NCBI RefSeq assembly: GCF_003968655.1
Contig: NZ_RXYK01000001.1
Span: 62,001-126,000, forward strand
Length of the DNA stretch: 64,000 nt
Direction: 5' to 3'
DNA from: Chlorobium phaeovibrioides
GTDB taxonomy: Bacteria; Bacteroidota; Chlorobiia; Chlorobiales; Chlorobiaceae
Below are positions 1 through 7,540 of this stretch, piece after piece (the first letter of the stretch is position 1; every line of letters starts with the position of its first letter). The translations under genes and the position numbers were made by a program. The notes beneath the pieces were generated by a model that worked only from the letters and a program-made list of their open reading frames with translations, searched no databases and was not told the origin of the DNA.

Positions 1-57
1 GAACACTGGAAATGTCTTTTTCTCTCTTGTTTCTTCTAACCAATCATTCATAGTAAA

Positions 58-873
58 ATGAAACTCTTCAGCAAATTCCTCATGGGTGCAGCTGTACTCG
101 GCGTGATGGCTTCCGGCGATGCTTCAGCCGCTGGCAAAATCGTCATGGACGGTTCCACCACCGTAGGCCCGATTGCAAAATCGTTTGCAGCCTATTTCAC
201 CAAAACCACCGGTACTGAAGTGACCGTCAGTGAGTCTGGTTCCGGCAACGGTGCCAAGAGCATCATCAATGGTACCTGCGACATCGCCAACATGTCACGC
301 GCCATGAAAGATAAAGAGGTCGCTGCTGCAAAAGCCAAGGGTGTGAACCCGGTTGAGCACATCGTTGCTCTTGATGGCCTTGCTGTTGTTGTCAATCCCG
401 GCAACCGCGTTACCGCTCTGAGCAAAGCACAGATCCGCGACATCTACTCTGGTAAAATCACCAACTGGAGCAAAGTTGGCGGCCCGAACGCCCAGATCGT
501 CAAAATCCAGCGTGAGTCGAACAGCGGAACCCAGGATACTTTCAAGTCGCTCGTTATGGGCAAAGAGTATCCGATCTCCAAAAGAGCTGAGTCACAGGCC
601 AGCAACGGTGCAGTCAAGAACCGTGTTTCAACCACTCCTGCTGCCATCGGTTTCCTTGGTCTCGGTTTTGTTGACAGCTCTGTGAAGCCTCTTCTTGTTG
701 ATGGTGTTGCTCCCAGCGCCCAGACGGTCAAGAACGGTACCTACCCGATCTCCCGTCCTCTCTTCATGTACACCAACGGCCAGCCGACCGGTGTTGTGAA
801 ACAGTTCATCGATCTGAACAAAACTTCTGACGGAATGCGCATGATCAGCGAGCTTGGTTTTGTGAACAAGTAA
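58..873 (+). CDS. pstS: Phosphate ABC transporter substrate-binding protein PstS (copy 1)
   Basis: Periplasmic phosphate-binding protein that delivers phosphate to the PstCAB importer. The 271-aa product starts with a signal peptide (about residues 1-25, ending in ASA). The PstS-type phosphate-binding segments are visible: DGSTTVGPIAKSF near residue 31, SESGSGNGAK near 58, QRESNSGTQ near 151 and SNGAVKNR near 182. There is no Shine-Dalgarno sequence before the ATG. Its codons are richer in C-ending choices (ATC, AAC, ACC) than those of the paralog downstream, which suggests high expression. It is followed by an intrinsic terminator and then a second pstS, so it may be made in excess over the rest of the transporter. 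The promoter is probably upstream of the window. Confidence 0.95.
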   Translation: MKLFSKFLMGAAVLGVMASGDASAAGKIVMDGSTTVGPIAKSFAAYFTKTTGTEVTVSESGSGNGAKSIINGTCDIANMSRAMKDKEVAAAKAKGVNPVEHIVALDGLAVVVNPGNRVTALSKAQIRDIYSGKITNWSKVGGPNAQIVKIQRESNSGTQDTFKSLVMGKEYPISKRAESQASNGAVKNRVSTTPAAIGFLGLGFVDSSVKPLLVDGVAPSAQTVKNGTYPISRPLFMYTNGQPTGVVKQFIDLNKTSDGMRMISELGFVNK

Positions 874-909
874 GCTTTCAGCCCTTTTCCGTAGCGCCTG
901 CTGCGTTCG

Positions 910-948
910 GCCGCTCTTCTTGATAGTAAGGAGGGCGGCTTTTTTTTT
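910..948 (+). terminator. Intrinsic terminator after pstS copy 1
   Basis: A GC-rich stem (arms about 910-919 and 930-939, beginning GCCGC and ending GCGGC) is followed by nine T residues at 940-948. It sits 37 bp after the stop of the first pstS and before the second one. It should uncouple, at least partly, expression of the first pstS from the rest of the pst genes. Confidence 0.8.
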
Positions 949-994
949 GCTATTTTCAGATTCATGAATTTTACCAAATGAACTGGAGATGATG

Positions 995-1801
995 ATGAAA
1001 AGGATTCTGCTGCTGTTGAGTGTTCTGCTGTTTGCTTCTGTGGATGCGGTGGCTGTGGGTGGTGGAATTGTCATAGATGGATCAACAACGGTTGGACCCA
1101 TTGCAAAGTCTTTTGCGGCGTATTTCAAAAACCGTTACGCAGTTCCGGTGACTGTCAGCGAGTCGGGCAGCGGTAACGGCGCAAAAGGGCTGATCAACGG
1201 CACCTGTGACATTGCTTCAATGTCGAGGGCAATGAAAGGCCGGGAGATTGCTGCAGCTGCCACCAAGGGGGTTAACCCGGTAGCACATACCATTGCTCTT
1301 GATGGTATTGCCATTGTGGTGCATCCATCAAATCCTGTTGCCGGCCTGACCAGAGCTCAGATTGCATCCATCTACGAGGGGCGCATCACCAGCTGGAAGG
1401 GGGTTGGCGGACCCAATGCGCGGATAGTTGTCATCCAGCGGGAGTCGAACAGCGGAACGCAGGGCTCGTTCGGTGAGCTTGTGATGGGCAAAGGTGTGCA
1501 GATTACCCGCAACGCTGAAACACAGGCAAGCAATGGGGCTGTTAAAAACCGTGTCTCTTCAACACCGGGAGCCATAGGGTTTCTCGGTATGGGATTTGTC
1601 GACCGTTCTGTAAAAGTTATTGGCGTGAACGGGGTCAGGCCGTCACTCTCAGCTATCCGAAATGGCAGTTACCCTGTTTCCCGTCCGCTTTATATGTATA
1701 CCAATGGCCAGCCCACGGGAGTGGTGAAGCAGTTTATCGACCTTGCAGGAACGGTTGAGGGAAAGAGAATTGTCGGTGAACTTGGCTTCATTGCGCAATA
1801 G
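995..1801 (+). CDS. pstS: Phosphate ABC transporter substrate-binding protein PstS (copy 2)
   Basis: Second periplasmic phosphate-binding protein. It aligns without gaps to the first copy over the mature part and shares DGSTTVGPIAKSF, SESGSGNGAK, QRESNSGTQ and SNGAVKNR. Three ATGs lie in a row at 989, 992 and 995. GGAG at 985-988 is six bases before the third, so 995 is chosen (268 aa). An N-terminal hydrophobic signal peptide is present. The gene is a tandem duplicate with different codon choice and a divergent signal sequence. It lies 160 bp upstream of pstC and may be the copy transcribed with the transporter. The two proteins could differ in affinity or expression; this is inference. Confidence 0.93.
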   Translation: MKRILLLLSVLLFASVDAVAVGGGIVIDGSTTVGPIAKSFAAYFKNRYAVPVTVSESGSGNGAKGLINGTCDIASMSRAMKGREIAAAATKGVNPVAHTIALDGIAIVVHPSNPVAGLTRAQIASIYEGRITSWKGVGGPNARIVVIQRESNSGTQGSFGELVMGKGVQITRNAETQASNGAVKNRVSSTPGAIGFLGMGFVDRSVKVIGVNGVRPSLSAIRNGSYPVSRPLYMYTNGQPTGVVKQFIDLAGTVEGKRIVGELGFIAQ

Positions 1802-1962
1802 TGTTCCTTTTGGATTCTTTGCCCAGTGAGGTTTTTGGGTAGTCAATTTGTGTGTATGAGGCATGTTGCAAAGATGTAACACAGCTGGTTTTTTTTTGAG
1901 GGCCAAAGAGTCTATACTTGAAGCGTCAAAAATAAAGCCCCCAGGAACCCAACTGCACTGTT

Positions 1963-3126
1963 ATGACTGAAGAGGTAAAGAATGATGGCCAGCGCTCAAG
2001 TGCGTTTGTTGTCAGCCCGCAAAAGCGCAAAATGCAGAAACTGGCCAAAAACGCCGGTGAAACACTTCTTCTCGGCATTGCCTCTTTTGTTGCTATTGTT
2101 GTCCTCTTCATATTCTACTTTGTAGCGGTTGACGCAATCCCTTATTTCCAGCTTCGCGGCTTTACCGAATTCTTCACCAGCACAGGATGGTATCCTGCAG
2201 GTGAGCCGGGTGAGTTTGGCGCTCTTGCCATCATATACGGCAGCGCCATGGTTACCTTTGGCTCTGCGCTGCTTGCAGTTCCAATGGGTATAGCTGCGGC
2301 GGTCTGCCTCAGCGACATTCTTCCCTTTTCAGTCAGGCAGTACGCCAAGCCGATTATTGAGATGCTGGCAGCCATTCCTTCTGTTGCGTTTGGTTTCTTC
2401 GCACTCGTGATTCTTGCACCGCTGCTTCAGTCAAACGGAGGTCCGCTGCTGATGTGGACCTGGTGGGTACTCGCTGCTCCTTTTCTTCTTCTTGCAGTTA
2501 TTGTGGCTGCCGATCTGCTCTCCGCCCGCTTTGCCCGGGAAGAGAACCGCAGGAAAATGGCGCTTCTTCTCCAGAGTCTTTTCGGGATCCTTGCGGTTCT
2601 TGTGCTCTATGTGGTCGGCACAAAACTGAATGCCATTGAGATTATCACCGGAACCAATGCTCTCAATGTCTCCATCATCCTCAGTTTCATGGCGCTTCCG
2701 ACCATTGTCAGTGTGGCTGAAGATGCCTTGCAGTCTGTGGGCCGTGAACTTCGCGAGGGCAGCTATGCGCTTGGTGCAACACGGGCCGAAACCCTTCTGA
2801 AAACTGTGCTGCCGGCGGCAAGCAGCGGAATTCTCGCTGCCGTCATTCTCGGCATCATGCGTGCTCTGGGTGAAACCATGGTTGTGTGGATGGCCTCTGG
2901 AAACTCCTCTCACATCCCCGATCCGTGGTTCAACTATCTTGAAGCTGTCCGTACGCTGACGGCAACCATTGCCGGCGATATGGGCGAGGCTGATCAGGTG
3001 ACAGGTTCGGCGCGTTACCATGTGCTCTTTGCAATGGGGCTTCTGCTTCTTGTCATCAGTTTCTTCAGCAACCTTGTCAGTGAGCGCATTGTAGTCCGGC
3101 AGAGAAAGATTCTTTCGGGACAGTAA
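1963..3126 (+). CDS. pstC: Phosphate ABC transporter permease PstC
   Basis: Inner-membrane permease subunit of the Pst phosphate importer, pairing with PstA. The 387-aa protein has about seven hydrophobic segments. The ABC-importer EAA loop is near residues 265-300 (EGSYALGATRAETLLKTVLP), followed by a GETM segment typical of PstC. It is longer than the usual 300-330 aa because of a hydrophilic N-terminal tail of about 45 residues and an insert of about 40 residues (ARFAREENRRK region) between membrane helices. The start ATG has no clear ribosome-binding site. It lies upstream of pstA, pstB and phoU in the same direction. Confidence 0.93.
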   Translation: MTEEVKNDGQRSSAFVVSPQKRKMQKLAKNAGETLLLGIASFVAIVVLFIFYFVAVDAIPYFQLRGFTEFFTSTGWYPAGEPGEFGALAIIYGSAMVTFGSALLAVPMGIAAAVCLSDILPFSVRQYAKPIIEMLAAIPSVAFGFFALVILAPLLQSNGGPLLMWTWWVLAAPFLLLAVIVAADLLSARFAREENRRKMALLLQSLFGILAVLVLYVVGTKLNAIEIITGTNALNVSIILSFMALPTIVSVAEDALQSVGRELREGSYALGATRAETLLKTVLPAASSGILAAVILGIMRALGETMVVWMASGNSSHIPDPWFNYLEAVRTLTATIAGDMGEADQVTGSARYHVLFAMGLLLLVISFFSNLVSERIVVRQRKILSGQ

Positions 3127-3193
3127 TCATCTTTGCCTGCCAGGGCGGGTTTTCTATAGCTTGAGTTGATTCAACTTTATTAAACGGCATGTC

Positions 3194-4540
3194 ATGAATC
3201 TTGGAACAAGAAAAATACTGGATAACTCGTTTACCGCGGTAGGTATGGGTTCCATTGTTGTTATGGCCCTTGCGCTTCTGGTCGTCCTGACGCCCATTGT
3301 GTACAATGGCGTGGGTGCTGTTTTCTTTACGGGGACTATAGAGCATCGTACCATGCTCTATAAAGAATATGGGCGGGGGGACAGCAAAACGATTGAGGCT
3401 CAGAGTGCAACAGCTGACAGATACCGCGGTGAGGCCTATCGTATGCTTTCCGGCTTTGAGGCTGAGATGGAGGGGATGACGCCGGAGGCAAGTCGTGAGT
3501 ATCGCTCAAAATATGCCCCGGTCCGTGCGGCGATGTCATCTCTTCTGGGCCCTCTGCCCGGAGACCCTCAGCCGATGCTGACCCGTTTCCAGTACGGTCA
3601 GACCCGGTGGGAGAAAGCTGAGGAGAAACTCCACGACATACTTTATGAGAAAAAGTGGGATTATTCCGATCCTACCGTTATGGCGAAAGAGTTTTATGTT
3701 CCCCGTGCTGAAGCATTCGCAGGCACAAAGCTTGCTCCTCTTTTTGGATATGTGGACAAGCATCTTGCTGACATGATGCAGCCGCAGTTTACTTTCTATT
3801 GGGGATTTTTTACAGACCGTTCACTTGACGCTCATATTTTCGGAGGCATCTGGCCTGAAATTCAGGGTACTTTTTTCCTTGCTATTGGAGCCATGCTTTT
3901 TGCCTTTCCTCTTGGTGTCATAGCTGCGGTCTACTTTACCGAGTACGCGAAGGAGGGATTCTTTACAAGCATTCTCAGAAGCGCCAACAGTACGCTTGCC
4001 GGTGTGCCGAGTATTGTGTTCGGTCTTTTCGGTCTGGCATTCTTCATCAATACCATGAAGGTGTCGGAATCGAAGAGTGTGCTTGCTGGTTCGCTGACCC
4101 TTGCCATCATGATTCTGCCTACCATCATCAGGGCTGCAGAAGAGGCTATTCTTTCTGTACCGAAAACCTATAAGGAGGCCTCCCTTGGTCTCGGTTCAAC
4201 AAAATGGAACACCATAGCCACAGTGATACTTCCGGCAGCACTGCCCGGCATCATAACAGGCGGCATCATCAGCCTCGGCCGTGCAGCGGGGGAAACCGCT
4301 CCAATCATTTTCACTGCGGCTGTCAGTGTGGGTTCGGCAATAGGAATAGCTGATGTGTTTTCTTCGCCGACCCCGGCTCTCTCCTGGAATATCTACAATC
4401 TTGCCAGTGAGCATGAAATGGCCAGTGAGATTCGTCATGTACAGTATGGTATGGTGCTATCCCTTGTCAGCATCGTTCTGCTTCTGAATCTCTCGGCAAT
4501 CCTGCTCAGGGCCAAAATCTCCCAAAAACTTAAAGGTTAA
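3194..4540 (+). CDS. pstA: Phosphate ABC transporter permease PstA, enlarged
   Basis: Second permease of the Pst importer. The C-terminal half (from about residue 215) is a normal PstA domain with the EAA loop EASLGLGSTKWNTIATVILP and a following GETAP segment. At 448 aa it is about 150 residues longer than common PstA proteins. The extra part lies between the first membrane helix (residues 15-40) and the second (from about 220). It is charged, mostly helical in appearance and probably periplasmic. Six bases separate its stop from pstB. The insert is not in textbook PstA proteins and its role is unknown. Confidence 0.92.
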   Translation: MNLGTRKILDNSFTAVGMGSIVVMALALLVVLTPIVYNGVGAVFFTGTIEHRTMLYKEYGRGDSKTIEAQSATADRYRGEAYRMLSGFEAEMEGMTPEASREYRSKYAPVRAAMSSLLGPLPGDPQPMLTRFQYGQTRWEKAEEKLHDILYEKKWDYSDPTVMAKEFYVPRAEAFAGTKLAPLFGYVDKHLADMMQPQFTFYWGFFTDRSLDAHIFGGIWPEIQGTFFLAIGAMLFAFPLGVIAAVYFTEYAKEGFFTSILRSANSTLAGVPSIVFGLFGLAFFINTMKVSESKSVLAGSLTLAIMILPTIIRAAEEAILSVPKTYKEASLGLGSTKWNTIATVILPAALPGIITGGIISLGRAAGETAPIIFTAAVSVGSAIGIADVFSSPTPALSWNIYNLASEHEMASEIRHVQYGMVLSLVSIVLLLNLSAILLRAKISQKLKG

Positions 4541-4546
4541 GGAACC

Positions 4547-5404
4547 ATGCAGATGACAGCGGAACATAAAGAGAGTAAAGCTACGGGGCCAGCAACCGCG
4601 ACCCGTGACATTTATATTCCTTCGGAAAGAGTGGCTGTAAGCGGTGGCGGTACCCCCCATGTTGTCGCTAAGGATTTCTCCATCTATTATGGTGATTTTG
4701 AGGCGGTCAAAAAGGTCAATGCCGAGATTCTCTCAAAGTATGTGACGGCCATCATCGGGCCGAGCGGATGTGGAAAGAGTACTTTTCTGCGTGCAATCAA
4801 CCGGATGAACGACCTGATACCGAGTTGCCATACCTCTGGAATTCTCCAGTTCGATGGTGAGGATATTTACGGTAAGCTGACCGATGAGGTGCTTCTTCGT
4901 AAAAAAATCGGCATGGTGTTCCAGAAGCCGAACCCCTTTCCGAAATCGATTTTTGACAACATCGCCTACGGTCCCCGCCTTCATGGTATGACCGACAAGA
5001 AGCAGCTTGAGGAAATCGTCGAGAGGAGCCTTCGCAAGGCGGCTCTGTGGGATGAGGTGAGCGATCGTCTTGAGCGCAACGCCCTCGGCCTGAGCGGCGG
5101 CCAGCAGCAGAGGCTCTGTGTGGCAAGAACGCTGGCGGTCGAACCGGAGATTCTTCTGCTTGACGAGCCTACTTCCGCACTTGACCCGAAGGCAACTGCG
5201 AAAATTGAAGATCTCATTCAGGAGCTTCGCGGCAGCTACACAATCATGATTGTGACGCATAACATGCAGCAGGCTTCACGCGTATCCGACTATACCATGT
5301 TTTTCTACGAGGGCGTGCTTGTTGAGTATGCACAGACTGCACAGCTCTTTACAAACCCCAAAGACCGGATGACTGAAGATTACATTACCGGACGATTCAG
5401 CTAA
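4547..5404 (+). CDS. pstB: Phosphate ABC transporter ATP-binding protein PstB
   Basis: ATPase that powers PstCA. The 285-aa protein shows Walker A GPSGCGKS (residues about 70-77), the ABC signature [10 protein letters not shown], Walker [14 protein letters not shown] and the switch histidine in VTHNMQQ. A non-conserved N-terminal extension of about 40 residues precedes the ABC domain. An AAGGA-type ribosome-binding site precedes the ATG. It is closely coupled to pstA upstream (6 bp) and phoU downstream (18 bp). Confidence 0.96.
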   Translation: MQMTAEHKESKATGPATATRDIYIPSERVAVSGGGTPHVVAKDFSIYYGDFEAVKKVNAEILSKYVTAIIGPSGCGKSTFLRAINRMNDLIPSCHTSGILQFDGEDIYGKLTDEVLLRKKIGMVFQKPNPFPKSIFDNIAYGPRLHGMTDKKQLEEIVERSLRKAALWDEVSDRLERNALGLSGGQQQRLCVARTLAVEPEILLLDEPTSALDPKATAKIEDLIQELRGSYTIMIVTHNMQQASRVSDYTMFFYEGVLVEYAQTAQLFTNPKDRMTEDYITGRFS

Positions 5405-5422
5405 CGAAACTTTTTTCACGCC

Positions 5423-6109
5423 ATGTCAGACAGACCGGTACACGAACTTATCAAAGAGCTTTCAGAGGCTCTTGTACAGCTTTCAGAAAAGGTTCTCCAG
5501 AATTTCAGCGATGCCCTGAAAGCAGTCCGGCATCAGGATGAGGAGAGCGCCCGCGCCATAAGGCTTGTTGATGACGAAATCGACATGACAGAGGTGCGTC
5601 TTGAGGAACGCTGTCTTGCTTTTCTGGCGCTGCAGCAGCCTGTTGCCAGAGATCTGCGCACCATTGTGACCATCATGAAGATCAATGATGATCTTGAGCG
5701 CATCGGCGACCTGGCTGTGCACATCATTGAGCGCATGCCGGAAATCAATGTTGAAATGCTTGAGCTCTTTGAGTTTGATCATATGGGAGCACTTGCTGCT
5801 GATATGACCCGCAAGTCGCTTGAGGCCTTTATTGCAAAAGACCGTTTTCTGGCCGACAAGGTCTGCGCGCTTGATGAAGAGATTGACTCAATTCACAGTT
5901 CCGTGTTCAAACGGGTTGCACTTATGATGAAAGACCCTGCGGCTGATGTGGACCAGCTTATCGCTCTCCTCTCCATCTCCCGTTATATCGAGCGGATGGC
6001 AGATCATGCTACCAGAATTGCCCATGAGGTGATTTATCTTGTTACTGGAGAGATTTCACGCCATAGCGACAGTTCCTACGAAAAGCTGATTCAGTCGCTT
6101 AAAGATTGA
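5423..6109 (+). CDS. phoU: Phosphate transport regulator PhoU
   Basis: Cytoplasmic three-helix-bundle protein that links Pst transporter activity to phosphate signalling and limits phosphate uptake. The 228-aa length is usual. Two PhoU repeats are visible, each with its metal-binding-type motif: DDLERIGDLAVHIIE around residue 92 and SRYIERMADHATRIAHE around residue 190. It is the last gene of the pst block and is followed by a strong terminator. No PhoR/PhoB pair is visible in the window. Confidence 0.95.
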   Translation: MSDRPVHELIKELSEALVQLSEKVLQNFSDALKAVRHQDEESARAIRLVDDEIDMTEVRLEERCLAFLALQQPVARDLRTIVTIMKINDDLERIGDLAVHIIERMPEINVEMLELFEFDHMGALAADMTRKSLEAFIAKDRFLADKVCALDEEIDSIHSSVFKRVALMMKDPAADVDQLIALLSISRYIERMADHATRIAHEVIYLVTGEISRHSDSSYEKLIQSLKD

Positions 6110-6146
6110 TTGAAAAGAAGGGACCCGATATGGGCAGAACTGTTGT

Positions 6147-6171
6147 GCCCGGCTTAGGCCGGGCTTTTTTT
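6147..6171 (+). terminator. Intrinsic terminator of the pst-phoU operon
   Basis: A perfect 7-bp GC stem (GCCCGGC at 6147-6153, GCCGGGC at 6158-6164) with a 4-base loop is followed directly by seven T residues. It lies 37 bp after phoU. Confidence 0.9.
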
Positions 6172-6266
6172 GCATTTTTTCTTGGATTTAATCCCTTGCC
6201 ACAGCTAAATTAAATTACATTTCAGTTTCTGTTCCCACAATTATTAAGTCTGGTTACTGAATCATT

Positions 6267-6998
6267 ATGGCAAGTATCCTTGGAAAGATTTTCGGTGATT
6301 CACCGAAAACAGCGGCTGTCCCCAAAGCGTTCACTGTACAGGTAGATCCTCTGAAGTTCGGTCTTTCGACCAAGCCGGACGGACCGGTTCACATAGAGCT
6401 TGAGTCTCTCAAGCAGAAGCTGACCAAGCTTTCGTCGAATGTTGAAAACAACCTGATGCTCAGCATCAGGGCGGCAACAAAGAAAAATCTGGAGCTTGCA
6501 GCTTCAGCATTCCAGTTTGACGAAGAGTATATACAGAAGGGCAAGTTTGAGGTCGAGTATCTGACTCTTGCTTACACATCGTTTCAGGGGCTGGGGGAAG
6601 AGCATCTCAAGATTGTTGAGGATGCCCGGATGATTCTGCTTGAACTTGAACGGATGGCACAGTTTGCCCTCAACATTGCTGACAAGACTCCATTTGTTGA
6701 GTTTGCCAATGTTCAGGAGCTTCATAAGGATGAGTATGGACTGAAGCCCATGGGCGATATTACGGCGGAGATGATCAAGAAAGCTGTAGAGGCATTTGTG
6801 AGCGGTAATGCAAAGCATGCCAGTGAGACGATTGCCATGATGAAGGAAATTGATGGCATCTACGATAAGGCTGTCTTGAAAATCAAGGCCGGGGTGACTG
6901 ATGACAATATCATCAGCCTGACTGGAATCCTTTCGATTCTCAACCATGTGAAGGCATCGGCTGATATTTCATGTGATATTGCCCGCCATTTCTGCTGA
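6267..6998 (+). CDS. Second PhoU-like helical-bundle protein
   Basis: A 243-aa all-helical protein with two diverged PhoU-like repeats. LELERMAQFALNIADK near residue 130 and a motif near residue 225 (LNHVKASADISCDIA) occupy the places of the PhoU motifs, but several metal-binding acidic residues are changed. The first 35 residues are an unrelated tail. It has its own transcription unit, set off by the terminator at 6147-6171. It probably acts in phosphate or metal homeostasis beside the true PhoU; the exact role cannot be read from sequence. Confidence 0.7.
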   Translation: MASILGKIFGDSPKTAAVPKAFTVQVDPLKFGLSTKPDGPVHIELESLKQKLTKLSSNVENNLMLSIRAATKKNLELAASAFQFDEEYIQKGKFEVEYLTLAYTSFQGLGEEHLKIVEDARMILLELERMAQFALNIADKTPFVEFANVQELHKDEYGLKPMGDITAEMIKKAVEAFVSGNAKHASETIAMMKEIDGIYDKAVLKIKAGVTDDNIISLTGILSILNHVKASADISCDIARHFC

Positions 6999-7025
6999 TG
7001 GTTTCTGTCCACATGCTACGGTAAA

Positions 7026-7071
7026 GGATGAATTCAAAAAACGGACCGTGGTTCGCTTTTTGAATTCATCC
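7026..7071. repeat. Long near-perfect inverted repeat
   Basis: Two 22-base arms (7026-7047 and 7050-7071) are complementary at 20 positions, with one G-T and one A-C pair and almost no loop. It lies 28 bp after the second phoU-like gene and just before the DoxX-like gene. It lacks a clean T tract for the plus direction, although the arm contains an internal five-T run. It could be a transcript-stabilising or terminating hairpin, or a protein-binding palindrome. Confidence 0.75.
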
Positions 7072-7105
7072 TTTGCATTCTGCCCATCCGATAACGAGTT
7101 GCTGT

Positions 7106-7540
7106 ATGCTGTCTGGTTTGATTCGCCCTGAGCTCATACATGGCAGTCCGATACTCTGGATAAGCCGGGTTGCGCTTGCTTTTTCCTGGATATATCAGGG
7201 TGCTGTCCCAAAGCTTGCCTGCAGAAGTTCGGGCGAGGTGGAGCTTCTCGGACATCTTATTCCCGTGTACCGATGGGCCTGCATGGCGGTCAGTTGGATG
7301 GGCGTTGCTGAAATCATGTTCGGTCTGCTGCTGCTTGTCAGTATGCGGTATTGGGTGTTCTGGTTCAATATGATGGCTTTAGCCGGTCTGCTCCTGTTTG
7401 TGGCCCTGTTTGAGCCTGCAATGCTTACCCTGCCGTTCAACCCGCTGACGCTGAATGTTGCGCTGATTGCTCTTTCGCTTGTGGCGCTTCTGGAACTCAA
7501 AAAACAAAAAAATAATTCTCATGCAGAACAGGACTGTTGA
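7106..7540 (+). CDS. DoxX-like four-helix membrane protein
   Basis: Small integral membrane protein of about 144 aa with four hydrophobic segments. A segment SRVALAFSWIYQGAVPKL near its N terminus resembles the first helix of DoxX-like proteins. The frame opens at a TTG (7073) just after the inverted repeat; the ATG at 7106 is chosen because the upstream part is not family-like. Its last 20 bases overlap the start of the oxidase-like gene, so the two are translationally linked and may form one membrane complex. Function is unknown; DoxX proteins are often tied to quinone or redox chemistry. Confidence 0.65.
   Translation: MLSGLIRPELIHGSPILWISRVALAFSWIYQGAVPKLACRSSGEVELLGHLIPVYRWACMAVSWMGVAEIMFGLLLLVSMRYWVFWFNMMALAGLLLFVALFEPAMLTLPFNPLTLNVALIALSLVALLELKKQKNNSHAEQDC

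Noticed and set aside
1-57. Pho box upstream of pstS
   Set aside because: No repeat resembling CTGTCAT-type boxes was found in these 57 bases; the real promoter may lie outside the window.
628-1128. Minus-strand frame across the two pstS genes
   Set aside because: Antisense to two well-supported genes and no recognisable domains.
1790-1799. Palindrome ATTGCGCAAT at the end of the second pstS
   Set aside because: Too short and inside codons; expected by chance.
6650-6670. Sigma-54 -24/-12 promoter-like TGGCAC...TTGC
   Set aside because: Inside coding sequence and the spacing is three bases and not five.
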